Shown here: piece by piece, positions 15,920-23,737 of the stretch | How the letters are laid out: each line of letters opens with the position of its first letter | Position numbering within the stretch: the stretch's first letter is position 1 | Source: JAZDCZ01 sp046757925 | GTDB taxonomy: Bacteria; Gemmatimonadota; Gemmatimonadetes; Gemmatimonadales; GWC2-71-9 | DNA length: 64,000 bases | Direction of reading: 5' to 3' | Assembly (NCBI GenBank): GCA_046757925.1 | Contig: JBHHZE010000001.1 | Location: 62,001-126,000, forward strand | Notes under the pieces: model-generated | Databases searched by the model: none | Told to the model about the DNA's origin: nothing | Seen by the model: only the letters and a program-made list of their open reading frames with translations | Translations under genes and position numbers: made by a program

Positions 15920-17425
15920 ATGCATACCATACGCGGACGACTGGCCTCATGGTACGCGCTTGCGATGGGTGCCACCCTCTTCGTCTTCGGAGCTGCGGTT
16001 TACATTCTACAGCGCTCGCCAAGCGATGCCCAACTGAATGCCACAGTGCGAGCCCGGGCGGACTTGATTGCCGCGATCTTGGGCGAGGCCTATCTGTCGC
16101 GCGACTCGATCGTGACACAGGACCCCGCGACGGGTCGTAGCGAACTGGAGGAGGATCTCGCCGCACTGTTGGTGAGTGTGCCCGACTACATCCTCGTGCT
16201 CGGCAGGGACGGCGATCCCCTTTTCGTCTCCGGCAGCGTGCAGTCCAACGATCCGGACGTCGGCAAGATAGTGGTGGTCGGTGCGGGCTTGGCCGTCGTC
16301 GACAAGCTGATCGATGCTGCGCAGCAGCAGAGCGAACTCGGTGGAACGGGATCGGTTGACCTGGGCTCGCCGTTCGGGGAGATCAGGTTCTATGTGCGAC
16401 CGATCTCCAGCGCGGGCGACCAGGTGACCGCCGTCATCTCGGGCATCTCGGAGGCGGGGCTCGTCCTGCGGCCCCAGGGCCTGCTGATCGTGATGCTGCT
16501 GATCGCCCCGTTCGTGATTCTCGCATCGGTTGGCATCGCCTATGTCTTGGCGGGACGCACTCTACAGCCGGTCGACAAGATCGTGGACGAAGTAGAGGCG
16601 ATCACCGACGGACGCAGTCTGCATCGACGCCTCGTGACACCGGTGGATAGGGACGAACTTTCCCGGCTCACCACCACTCTCAATGAGATGCTGGCCCGTC
16701 TCGAGCGAAGTTTTGTGGCACTGCGCCGTTTCACGGCGGATGCGAGCCACGAACTCAAGACGCCGCTCACAGTGCTGCGATCCGGGATCGAGCGTAGCAT
16801 CACGCACCCCCAAATGAATCCCGACGTGTTGGAAGTTCTCGACGAGACTCTAGGCGAAGTGAATCGCATGACGGAGCTGGTGGACTCTCTGCTGACGCTC
16901 GCACGCGCAGATGAAGGCCGGGCACCGTTGCACCTGGAACCGGTGGATTTGAGGGAGGTGTTGGCCGAGATTGCCGAAACGGGAGGCATGCTGGGCGAAC
17001 AAGCGCAGGTAGATGTGACCGTCGAAGTGCCGGCCGAGTCTGAAGTTATCTCGGTTGACCGCAGCAGATTCCGACAACTTCTCATGAACCTTCTTACCAA
17101 CGCGATCAAGTACACGGGGCCTGGCGGTCGCGTCTGGGTGAGATCCACGCGGGAGAACGGGACGATTGTGGTGAAGGTAAAGGACACCGGAGTGGGTATT
17201 GCGTCCGGCGAATTGCCGCATATCTTCGACCGCTTCTGGCGGGCGGATCCGGCGCGGAGCCGGGCCGGTCAGCGATCGGGTGCGGGGTTGGGGCTGGCCA
17301 TCAGCAAATGGATCGCGGAGGCCCACGGTGGATCGATTCAAGCGCAGAGTAGAGTAGGTCGCGGCACTACTATGACGGTTACGCTGCCTGCGGGACCCGA
17401 TCATGAGTCTAGACACGTAACGTAG
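15920..17425 (+). CDS. Membrane sensor histidine kinase with HAMP domain
   Basis: A 501-residue inner-membrane kinase. TM1 lies at about residues 10-32, a periplasmic sensor of about 150 residues follows, TM2 is at about 190-215 (LLIVMLLIAPFVILASVGIA), then HAMP (AGRTLQPVDKIVDEVEAI), HisKA with phospho-acceptor H277 in DASHELKTPL, and HATPase with NLLTNAIKYT, DTGVGI and GAGLGLAISKW. It is a canonical OmpR-type partner and directly follows the regulator, so it is likely the main cognate kinase. The periplasmic domain matches no sensor family I recognise. Confidence 0.94.
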   Translation: MHTIRGRLASWYALAMGATLFVFGAAVYILQRSPSDAQLNATVRARADLIAAILGEAYLSRDSIVTQDPATGRSELEEDLAALLVSVPDYILVLGRDGDPLFVSGSVQSNDPDVGKIVVVGAGLAVVDKLIDAAQQQSELGGTGSVDLGSPFGEIRFYVRPISSAGDQVTAVISGISEAGLVLRPQGLLIVMLLIAPFVILASVGIAYVLAGRTLQPVDKIVDEVEAITDGRSLHRRLVTPVDRDELSRLTTTLNEMLARLERSFVALRRFTADASHELKTPLTVLRSGIERSITHPQMNPDVLEVLDETLGEVNRMTELVDSLLTLARADEGRAPLHLEPVDLREVLAEIAETGGMLGEQAQVDVTVEVPAESEVISVDRSRFRQLLMNLLTNAIKYTGPGGRVWVRSTRENGTIVVKVKDTGVGIASGELPHIFDRFWRADPARSRAGQRSGAGLGLAISKWIAEAHGGSIQAQSRVGRGTTMTVTLPAGPDHESRHVT

Positions 17426-17436
17426 TTGTCATCATT

Positions 17437-17466
17437 TTGTAATGTGATCAACACCCTGATGATAAT
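17437..17466 (+). promoter_or_regulatory. Candidate promoter of the TonB/ExbBD cluster
   Basis: TTGTAA (17437-17442), an 18-base spacer and GATAAT (17461-17466) lie 57 bases before the tonB-like start. This gives a leader of about 50 bases that contains the CGGAGG ribosome-binding site at 17514-17519. Confidence 0.45.
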
Positions 17467-17522
17467 CCAAATCTTTGCCAGCTGTGTACCATTAGTACGA
17501 CGTCATACAAACTCGGAGGCAT

Positions 17523-18233
17523 GTGGTGTTTGATAACCTCGTGGAATCCAACCCCAAGAGCGCTAATATTGGGCAGAAGCTCTCCAGTAGCACTCTTTCT
17601 TTTGCTATCCATGGTTTGATGATCTGGGGTGCGGTGGCCGCGACCATGAGGGTGACGGAAGAGGTCACCGAGGTTGCGATCGACACGCAGATGATCTTCC
17701 TGGAAGAGGAACCGGAAGAGCAGAAGCCGGAGGAGGCCCCACCACCACCCAAGCTTCTCAATCTGGCCCCGCCCAAGGGGTTCAAGACACTGAGCGCACC
17801 GGTGGACGTGCCGACCGAAATTCCCGACATCAACTTATCTGAGGAGTTCGACCCACGTGACTATTCGGGTGTCGGAGTCGAGGGCGGGATTTTTGAGGGA
17901 GTGGAGGACGGTCCCATAGACCTTGCGCAGGTTTTCAATGAGGCGGTGGTAGACGAGCCGCCCGTGCGGATATCCAGCCCACCGTTGGAGTATCCTCGCA
18001 CCATGCAGCGGGCTGGTATAGAGGGAATGGTTCTGCTCCAGGGCGTGGTCGACACGACCGGCCACATCGAGCCGAAGAGCATGGTGGTGGTCAGGGCGGA
18101 TCAGAAGGCATTCGAGGCTCCGGCCAAGCAGCTCCTACGTCGTAGCCTGTTCAGGCCCGGCCGAGTCCGCGGCAGGCCGGTCCGAGTGTTGATTCAGCTA
18201 CCAATTCAGTTCTCATTGATCGGCGGGCTGTAA
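17523..18233 (+). CDS. tonB: TonB-family energy transducer
   Basis: A 236-residue protein with tandem GTG codons at 17523 and 17526; the upstream GGAGG fits either. One N-terminal transmembrane helix (about 22-42) precedes an acidic/proline-rich linker (EEEPEEQKPEEAPPPPK). The C-terminal TonB domain has PPLEYPRTMQRAGIEGMVLLQ and ends in IQLPIQFSLIGGL. It would transmit proton-motive force from ExbB/ExbD to outer-membrane receptors. First gene of a cluster that continues with exbB, two exbD and a second TonB-like gene. Confidence 0.9.
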   Translation: MVFDNLVESNPKSANIGQKLSSSTLSFAIHGLMIWGAVAATMRVTEEVTEVAIDTQMIFLEEEPEEQKPEEAPPPPKLLNLAPPKGFKTLSAPVDVPTEIPDINLSEEFDPRDYSGVGVEGGIFEGVEDGPIDLAQVFNEAVVDEPPVRISSPPLEYPRTMQRAGIEGMVLLQGVVDTTGHIEPKSMVVVRADQKAFEAPAKQLLRRSLFRPGRVRGRPVRVLIQLPIQFSLIGGL

Positions 18234-18295
18234 TCGGCTGTCTAAGACAGCGATGAGCGTTCGATCTCAACTCAGTACGGAGGCCCAGTAGTCCT

Positions 18296-19030
18296 ATGCA
18301 AGTATCGTTACTGCAACTTTGGAATGACGCCGGTGGGTTCGCCAGAGGCATCATCATCTTGTTGGCGATCATGTCGATAGTGTCCCTCGGCACAGCCGCG
18401 GCCAAGTGGTGGAGATTCAGGAAGAGCCGCAGTGCCACTCGTAGGTTTGCCCCTGAATTCGGCCGATTTCTTCAGGAAGAGGAACTGGACGGCGCGATCG
18501 AGCTGGCCGAGGCGGAGAAGACCTCTCACGTAGCACGGGTGCTGGGTGAGGCGCTGTCAGAGATCAAGCCCCTGCTGCACGACCGGGAAGCGATCACCAG
18601 CGGCGACATCAACTCCGCCGAGCGTGCGGTCGAGCGGCAGAGTCTCATTCTGCTGTCCGAACTCAAGGCGGGAATGGCGATTCTTGCTACAGTTGGCGCA
18701 ACGGCACCGTTCGTCGGCCTGTTGGGTACCACGATGGGTGTGGTAAACGCTTTTACCGGTATGGCTCTCACCGGTTCCGGTGGTTTGGCGGCGATTTCGG
18801 CGGGTATCGCCGAGGCACTCATCACTACTGCGTTCGGGCTTGGTGTGGCCATTCCGGCCGTGTGGTTGTACAACTACTTCCAGACGAAGATCGAGAACAT
18901 CACGGTCGAAATGACCTACACGTCGAAGGAATTGATCGATTTCTTGATCAAGAGCGTGGGCAGCGAGTTTGGACGTTCGATTTTCACGAAGGAATTCAAG
19001 GCACAGCAGGCCGCGACGGAAGGCCCGTAG
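18296..19030 (+). CDS. exbB: MotA/TolQ/ExbB proton channel protein
   Basis: A 244-residue inner-membrane protein with three transmembrane segments, at about residues 15-38, 122-148 and 165-195. The family core ILATVGATAPFVGLLGTTMGV sits around helix two, followed by GIAEALITTAFGLGVAIPAV. It starts at ATG 18296 behind GGAGG at 18279. With the ExbD proteins it forms the proton-driven motor for TonB or, alternatively, a Tol-type system. The two ExbDs and flanking TonBs favour the Exb role. Confidence 0.93.
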   Translation: MQVSLLQLWNDAGGFARGIIILLAIMSIVSLGTAAAKWWRFRKSRSATRRFAPEFGRFLQEEELDGAIELAEAEKTSHVARVLGEALSEIKPLLHDREAITSGDINSAERAVERQSLILLSELKAGMAILATVGATAPFVGLLGTTMGVVNAFTGMALTGSGGLAAISAGIAEALITTAFGLGVAIPAVWLYNYFQTKIENITVEMTYTSKELIDFLIKSVGSEFGRSIFTKEFKAQQAATEGP

Positions 19031-19059
19031 TCACACCGTACCAGTGAGGAGGGCTATAC

Positions 19060-19515
19060 ATGGCGGGTGAACTGAATACCAAGAGTGCTGTCAAGAACGA
19101 ACCCAATGTCGTTCCGATGATCGACATCATGTTGGTGTTGCTCATCATCTTCATGATCGTAACACCGATCATTTCGGCGGGTTTCCAGGCGAAGATGCCG
19201 TTCGCCAAGTCGCTGGAGTCGCGACCCGAAGAGGATGGCGACATCGTGTTGGGCATCGACAACAAGGGGAAGTACTATCTCGACCCCGGGAGCGGGAAAA
19301 TTGGTCCGGTGCCCGACGGGAAGCTGGAAGAGTACCTGACGAACATTTTCGACTCACGGACGAAAGACAAAATCATGTACCTCAAAGCACACCAGGGCCT
19401 GGAATACGGCGAGATACAGGACGCCGTGGAGATCGCTCGGAAGGCTGGTGTGCGAGTGCTCGCGACGATTGCGGAGGAGCAGATGGTTTCGCCGGGCAAA
19501 GGTGGGGGGAGATAG
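19060..19515 (+). CDS. exbD: ExbD/TolR biopolymer transport protein (first copy)
   Basis: A 151-residue single-pass protein. The N-terminal segment NVVPMIDIMLVLLIIFMIV contains the conserved membrane Asp of the family (about residue 24). The periplasmic domain begins after about residue 45 and carries an insertion (GIDNKGKYYLDPGSGKIGP) relative to the second copy, then ends in VEIARKAGVRVL. GTGAGGAGG precedes the start. It partners ExbB in proton-driven energy transfer. Confidence 0.93.
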   Translation: MAGELNTKSAVKNEPNVVPMIDIMLVLLIIFMIVTPIISAGFQAKMPFAKSLESRPEEDGDIVLGIDNKGKYYLDPGSGKIGPVPDGKLEEYLTNIFDSRTKDKIMYLKAHQGLEYGEIQDAVEIARKAGVRVLATIAEEQMVSPGKGGGR

Positions 19516-19518
19516 ACC

Positions 19519-19938
19519 ATGGCAATGAAGGTTGGTGGTGACGAGGGCGGATACCAAAACGATCCCAACGTAGTACCGATGATCGATATCCTCTTGGTCT
19601 TGCTCATCATATTCATGATGCAGGTACCACTGCAGCGCAAGGCGATGGACGTTCAGGTGCCTCCAGTCGAGACTGTGAAGCAGGAGCAACAGACCCAGAG
19701 CGATCAGATAGTGTTGGAGCTGAAGGAGGACGACAGCTATGCGATCAATAGTAAACCGGTCGCCAGAGCACAGCTCGATGCCGAACTCCATAAGATTTTC
19801 GACAATCGTCCGGCCAAGCTCATGTTCATCAAGGCCGCACGAAATCGTAAGTATCAAGAGGTCATTGATGCGATGGATGTCGCCCGTGGTGCCGGAGTTC
19901 AGGTCATTGGGCTCACTCCCAAGCCCAAGGAAGGTTAG
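19519..19938 (+). CDS. exbD: ExbD/TolR biopolymer transport protein (second copy)
   Basis: A 139-residue paralogue, starting three bases after the first exbD stop. It has the same NVVPMIDILLVLLIIFMMQ helix with the conserved Asp, and a periplasmic domain with DQIVLELKEDDSYAINSKPV ending in VIGLTPKPKEG. Two different ExbD proteins beside one ExbB suggest a heteromeric complex, as known in several Gram-negative phyla. Confidence 0.93.
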   Translation: MAMKVGGDEGGYQNDPNVVPMIDILLVLLIIFMMQVPLQRKAMDVQVPPVETVKQEQQTQSDQIVLELKEDDSYAINSKPVARAQLDAELHKIFDNRPAKLMFIKAARNRKYQEVIDAMDVARGAGVQVIGLTPKPKEG

Positions 19939-19965
19939 TAGGTAAGGTCCGGATCAACTGGTGCA

Positions 19966-20016
19966 CAACGGGCGCGCGGCCTGGATGGAAGGCCTGCGCG
20001 CCCGTTGGTGTATACT
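19966..20016 (+). other. Long GC-rich hairpin followed by TATACT
   Basis: Arms 19966-19977 and 19996-20007 pair over 12 bases, extended by GGCCT/AGGCC with one bulged T, around a seven-base loop. No U-tract follows, so it is not a standard terminator. TATACT (20011-20016) sits right behind it and could be a -10 for the next gene. It could also be an mRNA stabiliser or attenuator between exbD and the second TonB-like gene. Confidence 0.5.
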
Positions 20017-20025
20017 ATGGGCTCT

Positions 20026-20790
20026 ATGGAACATTCTCCGATAGTCCCGCAGTTCCGCTCGCCTCTCAAGGAGTATCGATTCGCTCGAGGGGTAGCGGGT
20101 TCGGCGATCTTCCACGCGCTGCTGATCGTGGGAGCGGTCTGGGGGGCTGGGCATGCCTCAGAGGCGGTGCTTGGAACTGCAGGTGATGTGGGACCGTTGG
20201 GTGGTGGAGGTGGAGGAGGGGGCTCGCGAGTCCGCTTCTTGGAGCTCCCTCCCGTCGTCACAGCGCAGGCTGCGACGTGGGTCAGGAGCCGCTCGCCACG
20301 CCTCCGCGCGGCACTGCCGGTGCTCCGGCCGGAGATGAAACCGATAGTGCGGCCGGTTAGGACGTTTCGCCCATTGGATGCCCGACCGGGGGTGCTGAGT
20401 GTCAAGCGCGGAAGGGGAGCCGGGGTGGGGGGAGGGCCGGGCACCAGTACTGGTTCCGGGGGTGGCATTGGCAACGGTGCTGGAGCCGGAATCGGAAGTG
20501 CCGTAGGCCCTGGAACCGGGGGCGACGGAGCTGCTGGATTCGCTCCGCGGTCGAAGCAGATGCTGCTGCCCCCGGAGGCCCCAAAGTCCGTAAGGGGCAG
20601 GGAATTCAAGGTGCAATTCTGGATCGATCAACGGGGCCGCGTTACCAGGGTCGACGTCGTTCCCCGTATAGAGCACTCTGGATACCGCAAGAAGTTTGTT
20701 GAGCGCATGCGCCAGTTTACTTTCTATCCGGCACGGGACAGCAGGGGAATGCCGGTGGCCGGGTTTCTGGAAGTGATGGTCACTCCGTAA
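20026..20790 (+). CDS. Second TonB-like protein with glycine-rich linker
   Basis: About 254 residues; in-frame starts exist at 20005 (GTG), 20017 and 20026 (ATG), and none has a ribosome-binding site. One N-terminal TM helix (GSAIFHALLIVGAVWG) leads into a run of nine glycines, a basic region (RSRSPRLRAALPVLRPEMKPIVRPV), and a second long Gly/Ser/Ala repeat region. The TonB-type C-terminal domain (FKVQFWIDQRGRVTRVDVVP, then RQFTFYPARDSRG) follows. TonB linkers are normally Pro/Lys/Glu-rich, so a glycine-rich one is unusual. A GCG-TTGGCTTTTTTTCG-CGC arrangement just after the stop is a poor terminator match. Confidence 0.78.
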   Translation: MEHSPIVPQFRSPLKEYRFARGVAGSAIFHALLIVGAVWGAGHASEAVLGTAGDVGPLGGGGGGGGSRVRFLELPPVVTAQAATWVRSRSPRLRAALPVLRPEMKPIVRPVRTFRPLDARPGVLSVKRGRGAGVGGGPGTSTGSGGGIGNGAGAGIGSAVGPGTGGDGAAGFAPRSKQMLLPPEAPKSVRGREFKVQFWIDQRGRVTRVDVVPRIEHSGYRKKFVERMRQFTFYPARDSRGMPVAGFLEVMVTP

Positions 20791-20853
20791 AGGCGTTGGC
20801 TTTTTTTCGCGCCTCACACTACATAGTCGATCTTGGAAGGGAGCGTCGCCTCG

Positions 20854-22851
20854 ATGCGTACTCGTGTTCGTTACATGTCCGTCGCATCAGCCTTCGCTGC
20901 GGCATCGCTGTCACTCAGTCCCGAGCTGCAGTCGCAAGACCTCGAGGTCGACGTTCCCGCAGCAATCCTCAAAGAGATTCCGTTTACGCTGAAGGTCGCC
21001 TCTGAGGGGAACCTGGACACAGTCGGCGTAGTTGTGCGTTTCGCAGACGGTACGATCCTGGCCGACACTACTATCGCACCGCTCGGCTCCCTCTCTCTGC
21101 GAGACGTAACGGTGTCGTCGAAAAACCAACTGCCGATCGGGATCGAAACAGCCGATGGTCTGCAAGAGTTTACGCGTCCGCTCATTCCCGGCTGGTTTTC
21201 GATTCTTCCTCCGTTGATTGCGATTCTCCTTGCGCTGACGTTGCACGAGGTCGTAACCAGCCTCTTTGTCGGAGTGTGGCTGGGATGTTTCTTCGTCGCG
21301 GGATACAATCCCTTGGCGGCCACGTTATTGACGATCGAACGCTACGCCATGCCGGCGTTGGCTGATCCGGATCACGCGTCCATAGTGATCTTTTCACTGC
21401 TCCTGGGTGGCATGGTGGGCGTGATTGGCAAGATGGGCGGTACACAAGCCATCGTCGAAGCCGTAAAGCCGCTGGCAACGTCAGCCCGACGAGCCCAATT
21501 TGCTGCGTGGATTGCAGGGCTTGCCATTTTCTTCGACGACTACGCGAACACGCTGATCGTGGGCAACACCATGAGGCCACTCACGGACCGGCTCAAGGTT
21601 TCCCGTGAAAAGCTTGCCTACATTGTCGATTCGACAGCTGCACCGGTGGCGGCCATCGTATTCGTGTCTACTTGGGTCGGGTACCAGATCAGCCTGATCG
21701 GCGACGGTCTGACCTTGGCGGCCGAGCAGAACGGCCACGACCCTGTCGTGGCTGCCCAGTTGATGGCCGCTTCACCTTTCGAGATTTTCGTTCGTACCAT
21801 TCCATATCTGTTCTATCCCATCCTGGCGATATTTGCCGTTGGCTTGTTCATCCTGTCCCGCCGCGACTTCGGGCCCATGCTGAGTGCCGAGCGGCGTGCA
21901 TCGTCAGGCGGAGGACTACACCGCGCGGGTGCGCAGCCGGCGGCCGACATGGACGGCGAATTGGGTTCCTTGCCCGAAGGGGTGCCCCTACGCTGGTGGA
22001 ACGGTGTTTTGCCGGTGCTGACGGTAGTGGTTACGGTGCTTGCCGGCCTGATCTATACGGGCACGAGGGCGTTGGGTGAAGGTGAGGTCGCCAACTTACC
22101 GAACATCCTGGGGAATGCCGATCCGTTTGCCACGTTGCTGTGGGGATCGCTTGCCGGCTGCATTGTGGGGATACTGTTGGCCGTGGGACAGCGGATCCTC
22201 CCGCTGGCAGACGCGATTGGTGCGTTGGTGAGTGGCATGAAGGCGATGACGCTTGCGATCGTCATTCTGGTGCTGGCATGGTCGCTTGGAGCAGTCACCG
22301 GATCGCTTTCCACGGCGTCGTTCCTTGCGGGCGTCCTGTCGGACCGGCTTCCCCTGGAGTTGTTGCCGGTCACGGTGTTCATCGTCGCGGCCTTGATCTC
22401 GTTCGCCACCGGCACCTCCTGGGGTACCATGGCGATCTTGATTCCGTTGGTCGTACCCCTGTCGGTCGCGATGGGTGCGAATCTTGGAGGCGGAATCGCG
22501 AGCGGCGAACTCTTGGGCGGCATCGCCTCAGTGCTCGCCGGCTCGATCTTCGGTGATCACTGTTCACCCATTTCCGACACGACCGTCATGAGTTCGATGG
22601 CGTCCGGCTGCGATCACGTGGACCACGTCAGAACCCAGTTGCCCTACGCACTGTTGGTGGCTGCGGTAGCCGCAATAGCGCTGACGGTGGTGAGTGTGGT
22701 CTTCCGGTCATCGCCCTGGGCGGCTGTGGGACTTACTGTGGTAGGCTGCGGTGTCTTGTATCTCTTCGTTCGGATCTTTGGTGAGGTCAGCGCGGTTAGC
22801 GAAGTGCCTATCCCGGTTCGGAATGTCGCACCAGTGCAGCCGCTAGACTGA
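20854..22851 (+). CDS. NhaC-family Na+/H+ antiporter with N-terminal extracytoplasmic domain
   Basis: About 665 residues from ATG 20854, behind GAAGGGA; a TTG reading at 20833 is less likely. A signal-like segment (VASAFAAASLSLSPELQS) and about 95 hydrophilic residues precede the transporter. The membrane part has roughly 11-13 hydrophobic segments and NhaC-type motifs: GGTQAIVEAV, FFDDYANTLIVGNTMRP, DSTAAPVA, ATGTSWGTMAILIPL and GDHCSPISDTTVMSS. The substrate is probably sodium or an amine in exchange for protons, since NhaC members also include malate/lactate and arginine/ornithine-type exchangers. Its 3' end overlaps the convergent kinase gene by 44 bases. Confidence 0.87.
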   Translation: MRTRVRYMSVASAFAAASLSLSPELQSQDLEVDVPAAILKEIPFTLKVASEGNLDTVGVVVRFADGTILADTTIAPLGSLSLRDVTVSSKNQLPIGIETADGLQEFTRPLIPGWFSILPPLIAILLALTLHEVVTSLFVGVWLGCFFVAGYNPLAATLLTIERYAMPALADPDHASIVIFSLLLGGMVGVIGKMGGTQAIVEAVKPLATSARRAQFAAWIAGLAIFFDDYANTLIVGNTMRPLTDRLKVSREKLAYIVDSTAAPVAAIVFVSTWVGYQISLIGDGLTLAAEQNGHDPVVAAQLMAASPFEIFVRTIPYLFYPILAIFAVGLFILSRRDFGPMLSAERRASSGGGLHRAGAQPAADMDGELGSLPEGVPLRWWNGVLPVLTVVVTVLAGLIYTGTRALGEGEVANLPNILGNADPFATLLWGSLAGCIVGILLAVGQRILPLADAIGALVSGMKAMTLAIVILVLAWSLGAVTGSLSTASFLAGVLSDRLPLELLPVTVFIVAALISFATGTSWGTMAILIPLVVPLSVAMGANLGGGIASGELLGGIASVLAGSIFGDHCSPISDTTVMSSMASGCDHVDHVRTQLPYALLVAAVAAIALTVVSVVFRSSPWAAVGLTVVGCGVLYLFVRIFGEVSAVSEVPIPVRNVAPVQPLD

Positions 22852-23737
22852 CCGCTCCCATGGCCGGGTCTACAGTTGTGAGGCTCAGGCGGACTCCCGG
22901 TAAGGTCGACGCTAGCAGTTCTACCAGCTCGGCCCTCAGCAGGGAATCTTGGTGTAACAAGCCACCCGAGAGTGCCAATTCGGGCGGCGGCGCGTCGGAT
23001 GGGAACTTACTAACCAGGACTCTCACGTGGTCAACGAGCTTGCGGGCAGCATCGGCGACTAGTTCCACGGCGACAGCGTCACACTCGCCTGCAGCGATAA
23101 GTACTTCCCGGGCTAAGGCCGCAACGGAGGTCGTATCGGCCGTGGCTGCCCATCCCACCAAAGCTGCGACCGAGTTGCTTGCCGTTGCTGCGGCGATGCG
23201 CTCGGACAAGAGCGTGCCCGGTCCCCTGTTTTCTGCGGCTCGTCCCACCGCTCCCAACGCCGCTCGTCCCAGGGAGTAACCACTTCCTTCGTCTCCCAAC
23301 TGCCAACCCAAACCGCCGGTTCGGAAGATTCTTCCCCGAGTATCTCGCGCGAACGCCACAGATCCCGTTCCCGAGATCAAGAGCATCCCCGGCATCTTGT
23401 TCGGGAACGCCGACTCGAGTGCGATTGCGCCGTCAGTTGTAACGTGGAGTGCCACATCGTACGACAGCCGCGATGCCAGCGAGCGCTCGAGCGCATCCCG
23501 CTCTTCGGATCGGCCCGCACCGGCTGCGCCAACCACAATGGCGCCGGCACGCTCGTTGAGTTTGCTCTCCAACAGCACGTCACCAATGAGTCCGGCTATC
23601 GTCGCGGCCGAATCTGTTACGCTCCCGGCTGTGATGGCGGCAAACTGCCCGCGCCGGCGGAGCTGGAGGTCCGTTCCGCAGCATACCACGACCTCCGTGT
23701 GGGATCCCCCGGCATCAACTCCTACCAGAACGGTCAA
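22808..23737 (-). CDS. BadF/BadG/BcrA/BcrD ATPase-family sugar kinase (GlcNAc/MurNAc kinase-like)
   Basis: A 309-residue ASKHA-fold protein read from TTG 23737, which overlaps the stop of the symporter gene (TTGA). Phosphate-1 loop GVDAGGSHTE opens the protein; ISGTGSVAFARD and the GGLGWQLGDEGSGYSLGR segment are characteristic of the N-acetylglucosamine kinase subgroup; ALSGGLL is the adenosine motif. Known relatives phosphorylate GlcNAc or, in the MurK enzymes, both MurNAc and GlcNAc. Inference: here it phosphorylates amino sugar brought in by the SSS carrier and released by the nearby NagZ- and NamZ-like enzymes. Confidence 0.88.
   Translation of the reverse strand: MTVLVGVDAGGSHTEVVVCCGTDLQLRRRGQFAAITAGSVTDSAATIAGLIGDVLLESKLNERAGAIVVGAAGAGRSEERDALERSLASRLSYDVALHVTTDGAIALESAFPNKMPGMLLISGTGSVAFARDTRGRIFRTGGLGWQLGDEGSGYSLGRAALGAVGRAAENRGPGTLLSERIAAATASNSVAALVGWAATADTTSVAALAREVLIAAGECDAVAVELVADAARKLVDHVRVLVSKFPSDAPPPELALSGGLLHQDSLLRAELVELLASTLPGVRLSLTTVDPAMGAVSLAAALVRHSEPG

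Noticed and set aside
19966..20007. Hairpin as a rho-independent terminator after exbD
   Set aside because: Strong stem but no U-tract on either strand; kept as an unspecified hairpin.
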